Source: an uncultured Lachnospiraceae bacterium
Lineage (GTDB): Bacteria; Bacillota; Clostridia; Lachnospirales; Lachnospiraceae
Assembly: GCA_937916415.1 (NCBI GenBank)
Contig: CALGGH010000104.1
Coordinates: 1-24,068 of the forward strand
Length of the DNA: 24,068 nt
Reading direction: 5' to 3'
Positions 1-7,880 of this stretch are shown here, in pieces (the stretch's first letter is position 1; each line of letters starts with the position of its first letter). The position numbers and the translations under genes are program-made. Under the pieces are notes generated by a model. That model had not been told where the DNA came from, did no database searches, and was given only the letters and a program-made list of their open reading frames with translations.

Positions 1-1
1 G

Positions 2-37
2 AAAGCAGACAAGCAAGATGATCAGATTAATTATTGA
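2..37 (+). CDS. possible 3' end of an upstream plus-strand gene (partial)
   Basis: The left edge has an open frame with no start inside the window that reads KADKQDDQINY and then a TGA stop at 35-37. A plus-strand terminator follows 23 bases later, so some plus-strand gene must end about here. Another frame (ESRQAR, stop at 19-21) would fit equally well. The polar composition suits a protein C-terminus, but the piece is too short to identify. Confidence 0.3.
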   Translation, partial: KADKQDDQINY

Positions 38-60
38 CAGTTCCTTAGTCACGAATCATC

Positions 61-92
61 AAGGGCGGCTCCCATCGGAAGCCGCCCTTTTT
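61..92 (+). terminator. Rho-independent terminator
   Basis: Perfect 9-bp stem AAGGGCGGC (61-69) with GCCGCCCTT (81-89), an 11-base loop, and a T run at 88-92. The T run lies on the plus strand, so it mainly ends the gene entering from the left. On the minus strand the same stem sits just after the isomerase stop but has no U tract there, so it could stop that operon only weakly. Confidence 0.85.
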
Positions 93-120
93 GTAACCCC
101 TTCTCTATTAATGCCTCGTC

Positions 121-1608
121 TTATGCAAACGGATTCTCTGCCGGATAAGGCAGGGATGCGGGCTGGTTGTAGCCGATCTCCTCAGGTTCCACTCCGATGT
201 ACTTAAACGCATCGAATATGGCCTTGCCGTAGTGACCGAATGCAACGGCTCCGTGATGAGGGAAATTCTTGCCTATCAGCCAATAGCGATAGAATCTGCC
301 CATCTCATGAATGGCGAATACGCCGATGCCGCCGAAGGACCTGGTGGCAACGTCCAGAACCTCGCCCTGTGCAACGTATGCGCGAAGCCTGGCGTCAGCG
401 GTGGACTGCAGGCGATAGAACGTGATGTCGCCGGCCTTGATGTCTCCCTCGATGGTACCGTCACACCAATCCTGAGGATGGGTACGGGCCATGATGCGCT
501 GGAAGGACAGATGTGCGTCATTGATCCTGGTCGAGCAGGTATTGCCGCAATGGAAGCCCATGAACGTGTCGGTAAAGTTGTAGTCATACTTACCCTTGAT
601 GGACTCGTCGTACATGTCGTGAGGCACGGAGTTGTTGATGTCAAGCAGCGTAACCTCCTGCTCGGATACGCACAGGCCGATGTACTCGGAAAGCGTACCA
701 TAGATATCAACCTCACAGGATACCGGGATGCCTCTTCTCATCAGGCGGCTGTTAACGTAGCAGGGCACGAACTTAAACATGTCCTGGAATGCGGGCCAGC
801 ACTTGGTGGTAAGAGCCACGTACTTGCGATATCCGATATGCTCGTCAACCCAGTCAAGAAGCGTAAGCTCATACTGTGCAAGCTTGGGAAGCATCGCAGG
901 TTCCTTGCCCTCGGCATAACCCATTTCCTTAGCCATGTCAGCAACAACCTCAGGTATCCTCTTGTCGCCTTCATGCTTCTGATAACTCTCAAAAAGGTCA
1001 AGCTCGGACTCTTCCTCAATCTCAACGTCCAGGTTGTAAAGCTGCTTGATCGGAGCGTTACATGCAAGGAAGTTCTGCGGACGGGGACCGAAGGATATGA
1101 TCTTTAAGTTGCTTAATCCCTCAACCACGCGTGCAACGGGCAGGAATTCATGGATCATGTCCGCACACTCTTCGGCATTGCCTACGGGATACTCAGGAAT
1201 GTATGCCCTGACGTTGCGAAGTGCCAGGTTGTAGGAAGCGTTCAGCATGCCGCAGTATGCGTCTCCGCGTCCGTCCATCAGATCATTCTGGCTCTCCTCA
1301 GCTGCCGCACAGAACATCTTGGGTCCGTCGAAATGCTTGGCCAGCAACGTCTCCGAAATCTCGGGGCCGAAGTTTCCAAGGTATACGCAAAGAGCGTTAC
1401 ATCCTGCCTTCTTGATGTCCTCCAGGGCATTAACCATATCGATCTCGCTCTCGATGATGGTTATTGGGCACTCATAAATGTCAGCTGCATCATATTTCTT
1501 GTTATATGCTGCCGTCAGTGCCTTTCTGCGGTTCTCCGCAAGCGATGCCGGGAAGCAGTCACGTGATACTGCCACGATTCCGACCTTGATCTTGGGAATG
1601 TTGTTCAT
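121..1608 (-). CDS. L-fucose/L-arabinose isomerase family protein
   Basis: A 495-residue protein of the COG2407 type (L-fucose isomerase and related). These cytoplasmic, metal-dependent enzymes interconvert aldoses and ketoses. The N-terminal Rossmann-like part begins KIKVGIVAVSRDCFP and includes a conserved-looking CVYLGNFGPE block. The C-terminal half holds FMGFHCGNTCSTR and GDITFYRLQS, typical of the catalytic domain. The length fits the family. It is the second gene of an operon with xylulokinase, 41 bases downstream, and has a strong AAGGAGGG site 7-8 bases before its ATG. The kinase partner suggests that its product is a ketopentose such as xylulose or ribulose, but the true substrate cannot be read from sequence. 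The family is functionally mixed, so no gene symbol is given. Confidence 0.85.
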   Translation of the reverse strand: MNNIPKIKVGIVAVSRDCFPASLAENRRKALTAAYNKKYDAADIYECPITIIESEIDMVNALEDIKKAGCNALCVYLGNFGPEISETLLAKHFDGPKMFCAAAEESQNDLMDGRGDAYCGMLNASYNLALRNVRAYIPEYPVGNAEECADMIHEFLPVARVVEGLSNLKIISFGPRPQNFLACNAPIKQLYNLDVEIEEESELDLFESYQKHEGDKRIPEVVADMAKEMGYAEGKEPAMLPKLAQYELTLLDWVDEHIGYRKYVALTTKCWPAFQDMFKFVPCYVNSRLMRRGIPVSCEVDIYGTLSEYIGLCVSEQEVTLLDINNSVPHDMYDESIKGKYDYNFTDTFMGFHCGNTCSTRINDAHLSFQRIMARTHPQDWCDGTIEGDIKAGDITFYRLQSTADARLRAYVAQGEVLDVATRSFGGIGVFAIHEMGRFYRYWLIGKNFPHHGAVAFGHYGKAIFDAFKYIGVEPEEIGYNQPASLPYPAENPFA

Positions 1609-1649
1609 TCTTAACCCTCCTTAATATAACTATAGCTATTTATTTTTCT

Positions 1650-3125
1650 CTACTGGATCTGCGGGAACAATGCTTTCACAGTAGGATAAATCTTCTTAAA
1701 CTGCTGATATCTCTCTTCGTAGAGCTTAACCAGCCCGGGATCAGGCTCTACCGTGTCAACGACCTTGACGATGGCATCAGCGGCCTCCTGAACCGACTTA
1801 TACTCTCCGCAGGCTACGGCCGCGAGCATCGCGCCGCCCATGCCGGGACCCTGCTCGCTCTCGATAACGTCAACCTTGATGTTGCAGACGTTGGCTATCA
1901 TCTTTTTCCACAGGGGAGACTTGGCGCCGCCGCCGCATATCTTGGACCTCTCGAGATTGATCCCTAAGCTCCTGGCAACCTCCAGGCTGTCACGCAGCGC
2001 AAATGCCACGCCCTCGAGCACTGCCTGAGTCATGTCGGCCCTGCTGGTGTCCATGGTCATGCCGATGAAGGTTCCCCTGGCCAGCGGATCGTTGTGAGGG
2101 GATCTCTCTCCCATCAGATAAGGCAGGAAATAGACGTGGTTCTTACCCAGCTTGTCATCCGTGATCGCTTTCTGCTCGGTCACGAAGTCCTCGGTTCCTA
2201 TGATGTCCTCCTCCCACCATTTGTTACAGCTGGCCGCGGACAGCATGCAGCCCATCAGGTGGAAAGATCCGTCCGCATGATCGAACGAATGCAGCGCATT
2301 GTTGTCATCCACTCCGAACTTGCTGGAGGAAATGAATACGGTTCCGCTGGTTCCCAGCGATATGTTGCAGGCTCCGTCGCCTACGGTGCCGGTGCCTACG
2401 GCCGCTGCGGCATTGTCGCCTGCGCCGGCCACGATCTTGACGTTTCCGGGCACTCCGAGTTCGGAAGCTATCTCGGGCAGGATGTCGCCTACTGCCTCAT
2501 AGGATTCAAACAGCTTAGGCAGCTGGTCTTCCCTGACGTCACATATCCTGAGCATTTCCTCGGACCACTTGCGGTTCTTCACGTCCAGCAGGAGCATGCC
2601 CGAAGCATCGGACACGTCCGTGCAATGCACCCCGCTCAGCTTGTACGCGATGTAATCCTTGGGCAGCATGATCTTCGCGATCTTCGCGAAATTATCAGGT
2701 TCCTTATTCTTGACCCACAGTATCTTGGGCGCCGTAAATCCGGCAAATGCTATGTTAGCCGTGTACTGACTCAGCTTATCCTTACCTATCTCGTTGTTCA
2801 GATAGTCCGTCTCCTCAGTCGTACGTCCGTCATTCCAGAGTATGGCGGGACGGATCACGTTGTCGTCCTTGTCCAGGATGACGAGTCCGTGCATCTGACC
2901 TCCGAAGCTGATGCCTGCCACCTGCGACTTATCGGCACCATCCAGCAATTCCTTCAATCCATCCATGGTCTGGGTAAACCAATCCTCGGGTTTCTGCTCG
3001 CTCCACCCGGGATGCGGAAAAGACAGGGGATATTCGCGGCTCGCGATCTTTTTGATCTCGCCGTTACCCTCCATAAGCAGAAGCTTGACTGCACTGGTAC
3101 CCAGATCGACACCGATATATAGCAT
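1650..3125 (-). CDS. xylB: xylulokinase (FGGY family)
   Basis: A 491-residue FGGY carbohydrate kinase expected to phosphorylate D-xylulose with ATP to D-xylulose 5-phosphate for the pentose phosphate or phosphoketolase route. Visible features are the N-terminal phosphate-binding loop (IGVDLGTSAVK, residues 4-14), WSEQKPEDW (41-49), GISFGGQMHG (71-80; the GQMHG is typical of XylB), AILWNDGRT (94-102), the catalytic-Asp stretch GAGDNAAAAVGTG in the middle, and CGGGAKSPLW near residue 400. Length is normal. The ATG has a GGAGG site five bases upstream. It is first in a two-gene operon with a sugar isomerase, which agrees with pentose catabolism. The gene is intact. Confidence 0.93.
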   Translation of the reverse strand: MLYIGVDLGTSAVKLLLMEGNGEIKKIASREYPLSFPHPGWSEQKPEDWFTQTMDGLKELLDGADKSQVAGISFGGQMHGLVILDKDDNVIRPAILWNDGRTTEETDYLNNEIGKDKLSQYTANIAFAGFTAPKILWVKNKEPDNFAKIAKIMLPKDYIAYKLSGVHCTDVSDASGMLLLDVKNRKWSEEMLRICDVREDQLPKLFESYEAVGDILPEIASELGVPGNVKIVAGAGDNAAAAVGTGTVGDGACNISLGTSGTVFISSSKFGVDDNNALHSFDHADGSFHLMGCMLSAASCNKWWEEDIIGTEDFVTEQKAITDDKLGKNHVYFLPYLMGERSPHNDPLARGTFIGMTMDTSRADMTQAVLEGVAFALRDSLEVARSLGINLERSKICGGGAKSPLWKKMIANVCNIKVDVIESEQGPGMGGAMLAAVACGEYKSVQEAADAIVKVVDTVEPDPGLVKLYEERYQQFKKIYPTVKALFPQIQ

Positions 3126-3137
3126 TTTGCCTCCATT

Positions 3138-3163
3138 CCGGGACTTTTGTCCCTCAAATTATA
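3138..3163 (-). promoter_or_regulatory. possible xylB promoter -10 and leader hairpin
   Basis: On the minus strand a perfect TATAAT (3163-3158) lies about 30 bases before the xylB ATG. It is followed by a small hairpin, GGGAC-AAAA-GTCCC, immediately before the GGAGG ribosome site. No convincing -35 is seen at the right distance (GCGCTT at 17 bases). The hairpin next to the ribosome site could influence translation. I do not see a clear catabolite-response element. Confidence 0.35.
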
Positions 3164-3173
3164 TGCACTTTAC

Positions 3174-3211
3174 ACAAAACAAGCGCACTTTCATTGTATC
3201 GAAAAGTGCGC
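3174..3211 (-). terminator. Rho-independent terminator of the clpX-like operon
   Basis: Stem GCGCACTTT (3183-3191) with AAAGTGCGC (3203-3211), perfect over 9 bp with an 11-base loop. Read on the minus strand it is followed by TTGTTTTGT. It lies 47 bases after the clpX-like stop codon and just upstream of xylB, so it separates the two minus-strand operons. Confidence 0.75.
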
Positions 3212-3257
3212 CTGTTTGCAATCGAATTATTGTGTCTAAATTATTAAATTTTGCTGA

Positions 3258-4772
3258 TTAGCCCCGCAACTCTATGATGGGACCTCCGGTTCCGTTGATG
3301 TAATCGCCCGTAATGGTGACGTGTCCGATGTTGTCATCCTTCGGGATCTCATACATGATGTCGAGCATGAACTCTTCTATTATGGAACGGAGCGCCCTCG
3401 CTCCCGTGTCGCGTTCAAGGGCTTTTTCAGCGATGGCCTCCAGCGCGTCGTCCGTGAAGTCCAGCTTGACCTCGTCGAGCTCAAGCAATTTCTGGTACTG
3501 CTTGAGTATGGCGTTCTTGGGCTCCTTAAGTATCTTCACCAGCATGTCCTTGTCCAGGGCGCTCAGGGTGAATACCATGGGCAACCGTCCTATGAATTCC
3601 GGGATCATGCCGAATTCGCGCAGATCCTCTGTCTTGACCTGCCTGAGTATCTCCGACACGTCCTTCTCTGAGTCCTTTATCATCGCGCCGTAGCCGATTC
3701 CCGCGGACTTGCTCAGGCGTTTGCGGATGATCTCGTCCAGATCCGGGAAGGCGCCTCCGCAGATGAACAGGATGTTACGCGTATTTACGGTAGCCAGCGG
3801 AACCATGGCATTTTTGGAATTGGAACCGACCGGAACCTCCACGTCAGCTCCCTCCAGGAGCTTCAGCATGCCCTGCTGCACCGATTCGCCGCTTACGTCC
3901 CTGGACCTTGTCTCAGCCTTCTTGGCGATCTTGTCTATCTCATCGATAAAGACGATGCCCTGCTCGGCCCTGTCCACGTCATTGTCGGCAGCTACCAGCA
4001 GCTTGCTGATCACGCTCTCGATGTCGTCACCGATGTAGCCGGCTTCCGTCAGCGAAGTCGCGTCGGCTATGGCCAGCGGCACGTTCAACAGCTTAGCCAG
4101 GGTCTTTACCAGGTAAGTCTTGCCGCACCCGGTGGGACCTATCATCAGCATGTTGGACTTTTCGATTTCTATGTCGTCCATCGTATCGGTCGCAACGCGC
4201 TTGTAATGATTATAGACGGCTACGCTCATGACTTTTTTGGCGTATTCCTGGCCGACCACGTATTCATCAAGCGACGCCTTGATCTTATGCGGAGCGGGTA
4301 TGTCCTTCAGGTTGATTATGGGTTCGGGCTTTTCGTCCTTTTTGCGTTTCTTCAGCTTCTGCTTGTTCGGTATCGCCCCATCTCCCTGCAGGTCGGACAT
4401 GTTAAAGATGCTGACGTTGGGATTATTCAGCAGTCCCTGATAGTCGAAATTGGACGATACCGTGGTCATGGTCTTGTTCATGCAGTCGGGGCACACGCAG
4501 ATGCCCTGCATGAGCTTGAACATCTTGCCGGCCTTGCTCTCAGGGCGGCGACAGATGAAGCAGACGTCCTCACGGTCGGAATCGCCGGGTTCAGAGCCTG
4601 AATCCGTGCCGTCCGTGCCGGATGCTTCCCCGCCGCCTGATGGTGAACCCTTACCATCATCAGAAGGGCCATCTGTTGAATAAGTGTCCGGGTTGTCGTT
4701 ACTGGTTGACATGACTTCTTCCCGTTCTTCTTCCGTTTCGTCTATGTTGTCGGTCGTGTTGTTATCAATCAT
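3258..4772 (-). CDS. divergent ClpX-like AAA+ unfoldase
   Basis: A 504-residue relative of ClpX, the ATP-driven unfoldase that normally feeds ClpP. In order: an acidic, Ser/Gly-rich N-terminal extension (1-68); a zinc-binding domain with CxxC pairs at C71/C74 and C94/C97; a Lys-rich linker (138-150); Walker A GPTGCGKT (212-219); a pore loop GYIG (245-248); Walker B VFIDEID (274-280); DVSGESVQQ; and the sensor-2 GAR motif near the C-terminus. Canonical ClpX is about 415-430 residues, so this protein is longer. Two functional loops differ: the RKH pore loop is absent (GSNSKNAM stands in its place) and the ClpP-docking IGF reads IGY (359-361). It is therefore probably a paralog rather than the housekeeping clpX. 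It is last in an operon after an ACT protein. A second in-frame ATG at 4712 has a better purine-rich site (GGGAAG, five bases away) and may be the true start. Confidence 0.85.
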   Translation of the reverse strand: MIDNNTTDNIDETEEEREEVMSTSNDNPDTYSTDGPSDDGKGSPSGGGEASGTDGTDSGSEPGDSDREDVCFICRRPESKAGKMFKLMQGICVCPDCMNKTMTTVSSNFDYQGLLNNPNVSIFNMSDLQGDGAIPNKQKLKKRKKDEKPEPIINLKDIPAPHKIKASLDEYVVGQEYAKKVMSVAVYNHYKRVATDTMDDIEIEKSNMLMIGPTGCGKTYLVKTLAKLLNVPLAIADATSLTEAGYIGDDIESVISKLLVAADNDVDRAEQGIVFIDEIDKIAKKAETRSRDVSGESVQQGMLKLLEGADVEVPVGSNSKNAMVPLATVNTRNILFICGGAFPDLDEIIRKRLSKSAGIGYGAMIKDSEKDVSEILRQVKTEDLREFGMIPEFIGRLPMVFTLSALDKDMLVKILKEPKNAILKQYQKLLELDEVKLDFTDDALEAIAEKALERDTGARALRSIIEEFMLDIMYEIPKDDNIGHVTITGDYINGTGGPIIELRG

Positions 4773-4793
4773 AGTATCTTCGTTAAATGAAAC

Positions 4794-5228
4794 TTATATC
4801 TCTCCAACCTGTTCCTGCGTCAAAGGCCTTAGTCCCCTTCCCGTCAGTGCGGCCTCGGCAGCCTCGGTGTCGGCCACCCTGAAGATCATGTACGCGCTCT
4901 TGGCCTTTTTGCCTCCCAGGAAGGAATACATGTATTCGACGTTGACGTTGCATTCATTAAATGCCTGCAGCAGCTTGTTCAATCCTCCGGTCTCATCCGG
5001 TATCTCATATGCCAGGACGGGCGTCAGGGATGCTATGAAATCGGCATCCTTCAGCACGCTGGTGGCAGCCAGCACGTCATCAACGATCATGCGGGCGATG
5101 CCGAAATCCTTGGTCTCGGCCAGTGAAAGGGCCCTTAAGTCGATCTTGTGGTCAGCCAGCACCTTGGTCATCCGGCTCAAGGTTCCGGGTTTATTTTCAA
5201 GAAATACGGATATCTGTTTGATGCTCAT
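4794..5228 (-). CDS. tandem ACT-domain protein
   Basis: A 144-residue protein with two ACT folds, roughly residues 1-68 (MSIKQISVFLENKPGTLSRM, the hallmark ligand-binding start) and 70-140 (VLAYEIPDETGGLNKLLQAF). ACT domains bind amino acids or related small ligands and act as sensors. Stand-alone double-ACT proteins are commonly found next to phenylacetate-CoA-ligase genes, exactly as here, and may sense aromatic or branched amino acids; that role is inferred. A GGAGGGA ribosome site precedes the ATG. It sits between the ligase gene (70 bases upstream) and the ClpX-like gene (21 bases downstream), so the three are probably cotranscribed. Confidence 0.88.
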   Translation of the reverse strand: MSIKQISVFLENKPGTLSRMTKVLADHKIDLRALSLAETKDFGIARMIVDDVLAATSVLKDADFIASLTPVLAYEIPDETGGLNKLLQAFNECNVNVEYMYSFLGGKKAKSAYMIFRVADTEAAEAALTGRGLRPLTQEQVGEI

Positions 5229-5298
5229 ATTTTTCCCTCCATAGTACGATCCGGCACGGCTAATGCACCACCGATGCGGTCATGCCGGGATTCCGTCA

Positions 5299-6600
5299 TC
5301 AGATCTTGCGGTTGTCGATCACGCGCACGGCCTTGCCCTCGCTCCTGGCGATGGTCTTGGGTGCAACGAGGGTAACCTTGGCCTTGATGCCCAGCATGGA
5401 CTTCAGGCCATCGGAAAGCTCCCTCTGCCTGCTTTCAACCTCTCCCAGGTTATCAGTGAACATCTCGGGCGTCATTTCCACCTTGACCTCAAACGTATCG
5501 GTGTTGTTGACGCGGTCTACCAGTATCTGATAATTGGCTCCGTAACCGTGATTAAGGAGTACGGTCTCGATCTGGCTCGGGAATACGTTGACTCCGCGGA
5601 TGATCAGCATGTCATCGGACCTGCCCTTAGGCTTGCCCATGCGTACGTGGGTACGTCCGCAGGAGCACTTTTCACGGGTCAGCGTACAGATGTCACGAGT
5701 CCTGTACCTGATCATGGGGAAGGCCTTCTTGTCTATGGCCGTGAACACCAGCTCACCCTGGGTTCCGTCAGGCAGGACCTCTTCGGTATCCGGGTCTATG
5801 ATCTCCGCTATGAAATGATCCTCGTTGACGTGCATGCCCTGCTGAGCGGAGCACTCAAAGGCAACTCCGGGGCCTGAGAGCTCGGTAAGTCCGTATATGT
5901 CGTATGCCTTGATGCCCAGAGTCTTCTCTATGTCGCGGCGCATCTCTTCCGACCATGCCTCGGCGCCGAATATGCCGGCCTTAAGCGGTATGTCATCGGG
6001 GCCATAGCCCATTTCCTTCATGCGCTCACCCAAAAATGCCGCATAGCTGGGCGTACAGCAGAGTATCGTAGCCTGCAGGTCCATGATGAACATGATCTGG
6101 CGGTCAGTGTTGCCCGAACTGGTGGGGATGGTCAGGCAGCCAACCTTGTGGGATCCGCCGTTCAAGCCGGGACCTCCCGTAAAAAGGCCATATCCGTATG
6201 ATACCTGGCATACGTCCTCGTCAGTCCCGCCCGCCGCCATGATGGCACGAGCGCAGCAATCCTCCCAGAGATCGATGTCTCCCTGGGTATAAAAGGCCAC
6301 GACCCTCTTGCCGGTAGTTCCCGAAGTGGACTGAATCCGCACGCAGTCCTTGAGCGGCATTCCCAAAAGCCCATAAGGATAGGCATCCCTCAGGTCAGCC
6401 TTGGACAGGAAAGGCAGCTTATGCAGGTCATCCACCGACTTAACGTCATCAGGAGCGACTCCTGCTTCCTCCATCTTCTTCCTATAATAAGGAACGTTAT
6501 CCCAGACATGCCGAACCTGCTCCACCAGCTTTTCGCTCTGTATCTCGCGAAGCTTCTCCGGCGAGGCACATTCAATGTCCTCCTGAAAGTATCTTTCCAT
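5299..6600 (-). CDS. phenylacetate-CoA ligase family protein (PaaK-like)
   Basis: A 433-residue adenylate-forming enzyme expected to activate an aryl- or keto-acid derivative with ATP and couple it to coenzyme A. Motifs: STSGTTGKRV (91-100, ATP loop), YGLTE (236-240), RYRTRD (298-303), GRSDDMLIIRGVNVFPSQIE (326-345) and the C-terminal catalytic Lys in SEGKAVRV (K423). Length matches PaaK. An in-frame ATG exists 21 bases upstream at 6621, but it lies on the upstream edge of the AGGAGG, which is 10 bases before the ATG at 6600, so 6600 is chosen. In anaerobes such genes usually handle aromatic acids formed in amino-acid fermentation. The substrate here is not determined. It is first in the operon with the ACT and ClpX-like genes. 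Confidence 0.9.
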   Translation of the reverse strand: MERYFQEDIECASPEKLREIQSEKLVEQVRHVWDNVPYYRKKMEEAGVAPDDVKSVDDLHKLPFLSKADLRDAYPYGLLGMPLKDCVRIQSTSGTTGKRVVAFYTQGDIDLWEDCCARAIMAAGGTDEDVCQVSYGYGLFTGGPGLNGGSHKVGCLTIPTSSGNTDRQIMFIMDLQATILCCTPSYAAFLGERMKEMGYGPDDIPLKAGIFGAEAWSEEMRRDIEKTLGIKAYDIYGLTELSGPGVAFECSAQQGMHVNEDHFIAEIIDPDTEEVLPDGTQGELVFTAIDKKAFPMIRYRTRDICTLTREKCSCGRTHVRMGKPKGRSDDMLIIRGVNVFPSQIETVLLNHGYGANYQILVDRVNNTDTFEVKVEMTPEMFTDNLGEVESRQRELSDGLKSMLGIKAKVTLVAPKTIARSEGKAVRVIDNRKI

Positions 6601-6610
6601 GACTAATGAT

Positions 6611-6616
6611 CCTCCT
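6611..6616 (-). promoter_or_regulatory. ribosome binding site deciding the PaaK-like start
   Basis: A perfect AGGAGG on the minus strand, 10 bases before the ATG at 6600. It overlaps the codons after the alternative upstream ATG at 6621, which argues against that start. Confidence 0.75.
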
Positions 6617-6654
6617 CTCATCTCATCATATATTTCTTTAGATTTTTTACTTCA

Positions 6655-6714
6655 AGAATGATCTCATGGATGAGATCACATTCTGTTCTGAAGTGCATGG
6701 ATGCACTTCAAGAA
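6655..6714 (-). promoter_or_regulatory. two tandem hairpins in the leader of the PaaK-like operon
   Basis: Two perfect inverted repeats stand side by side. Hairpin A pairs GATCTCA (6660-6666) with TGAGATC (6671-6677), and AGAAT (6655-6659) with ATTCT (6680-6684) across a two-base bulge. Hairpin B pairs GAAGTGCA (6690-6697) with TGCACTTC (6702-6709), and TTCT (6686-6689) with AGAA (6711-6714) across a one-base bulge. Both have the same four-base loop (TGGA on the plus strand, TCCA in the minus-strand RNA). ACTTCAAGAAT is also directly repeated at 6649-6659 and 6705-6715. With the promoter at 6718-6747 the RNA would begin at or near hairpin B, so both lie in the 5' leader. No U run follows, so they are not an ordinary terminator. 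Confidence 0.65.
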
Positions 6715-6717
6715 TTA

Positions 6718-6747
6718 ATTATATACACAACCAAACACCCATATCAA
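6718..6747 (-). promoter_or_regulatory. sigma-A-type promoter of the PaaK/ACT/ClpX-like operon
   Basis: Minus strand: TTGATA (6747-6742, five of six matches to the -35 consensus), an 18-base spacer, and a perfect TATAAT (6723-6718). The predicted start is near 6711, giving a leader of about 110 bases that holds the two hairpins and the AGGAGG. Confidence 0.65.
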
Positions 6748-6818
6748 TTATATTTATCAGAGATAATCATGTTTTTTTCGTAAAATCACAAGGCGTCCCT
6801 TCCCGGCGTATCCCCAAA

Positions 6819-7880
6819 TCAAATCACCCATTTCCTAAGCCCGGGGATCAGGCTGACAATCCACGCGATGAACAGCGAAATGATCAGATCCGCCACCATC
6901 ATCAGCGGCATGGAGATAAACGGACTGGCAATGACCGGCGTGATCCCAAGCTTCTTAAACACTATCAGGCCGAAATCATGCGCCATGTACACGCCGAAGC
7001 TAAGCTTTGACATCCACGTCACCATCCTGCCGATCTTGGAATCCGAATCAAGTTTGTTAAATTTATATTTAAAAAATATAAACGCAGCAATGCTGTAAAC
7101 CGGCACTCCGGCGGTATAATATTCATGTAGTTCCGAGTTGGGAAACTGCATTATCAGCACGTATGCCGTGACCACGGTAACGGAAAAGACGAGCGCGATG
7201 GTTCCGATCAGGTAAGCCAGTCTCTGCTGTTTTTGGGTCATTTCCATCGATCCGAAATAATAGCCCGCCAGGTAATAGAATGAATATCCCAGTATGAACC
7301 TGAGCTCCAGCCTGTTGGTATACTTGGCCGTATGTTCATATATGAAGGGAATCATCTGGATCATCGGCATCACGTACCCCAGCAGGTATGACGCGATCAG
7401 AAAGTATCTGGCTGCCCTGCGGTCAGCGGCAATCGGCCTGAGGGCCGGAGTGACCACGTAGAGACCCACGATCACGTACATGTACCACATGTGATAATGC
7501 CCCCAAAAGGTATCCTGTACGATCTTAAGCCCCACTCCGTTCCCAAGGGTCCTCTGAGTGGCAAAGCCGGACGTGATCAGGGCATACAGGAACGACCAGA
7601 AGAAGAAAGCGGCCAAAAGCCTGGGTAAATAACGCATGTATATCTTACGAACGGGAATGTCCCGGTCCGGATCCAGGAACAGGTATCCGCTGATCATCAG
7701 AAAGACCGGCACGCAATACCGCGAAAGCAGGTCAAAGAGGTTCATAACCCCCCACGGATATATGGAAAAAGGGCCATCATACCAGCTAATGGCCCCCACG
7801 TGGATCATGATGACGGAGGCCATCGAGAACACCCTGGCCACGTCTATGTAACGTTCATGGGATTTATTGTTCATCCTCAC
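6819..7880 (-). CDS. acyltransferase family 3 membrane protein
   Basis: A 353-residue integral membrane protein of the Acyl_transf_3 family, which move acetyl, succinyl or similar groups onto surface sugars. The hallmark N-terminus is present (ERYIDVARVFSMASVIMIHVG, His27 in the first helix, the presumed catalytic histidine), followed by FLMISGYLF and about ten hydrophobic segments through to the C-terminus. It starts at a GTG (7880) that overlaps the preceding gene's TGA (GTGA); an ATG two codons later at 7874 is the alternative. As last gene of the glycopolymer operon it most likely O-acylates that glycan. It ends without a clear terminator, and the next operon's promoter begins about 70 bases further on. 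Confidence 0.88.
   Translation of the reverse strand: MRMNNKSHERYIDVARVFSMASVIMIHVGAISWYDGPFSIYPWGVMNLFDLLSRYCVPVFLMISGYLFLDPDRDIPVRKIYMRYLPRLLAAFFFWSFLYALITSGFATQRTLGNGVGLKIVQDTFWGHYHMWYMYVIVGLYVVTPALRPIAADRRAARYFLIASYLLGYVMPMIQMIPFIYEHTAKYTNRLELRFILGYSFYYLAGYYFGSMEMTQKQQRLAYLIGTIALVFSVTVVTAYVLIMQFPNSELHEYYTAGVPVYSIAAFIFFKYKFNKLDSDSKIGRMVTWMSKLSFGVYMAHDFGLIVFKKLGITPVIASPFISMPLMMVADLIISLFIAWIVSLIPGLRKWVI

Noticed and set aside
61..92. The left-edge hairpin as terminator of the minus-strand sugar operon
   Set aside because: The U run is only on the plus strand; the minus-strand RNA has GAUGAU after the stem. It may act weakly but is assigned to the plus strand.
232..1107. A long plus-strand open frame (291 codons) opposite the isomerase gene
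   Set aside because: It lies wholly antisense to a clearly conserved gene, has no ribosome site, and its residues resemble no family; it mirrors the codon bias of the real gene.
2094..3122. A plus-strand open frame of 342 codons opposite xylB
   Set aside because: Antisense shadow of the kinase; composition is His/Val/Leu-rich without domain motifs.
6655..6714. The tandem hairpins as terminators of the acyltransferase operon
   Set aside because: No U tract follows either stem on the minus strand, and a good promoter sits between them and the acyltransferase gene.
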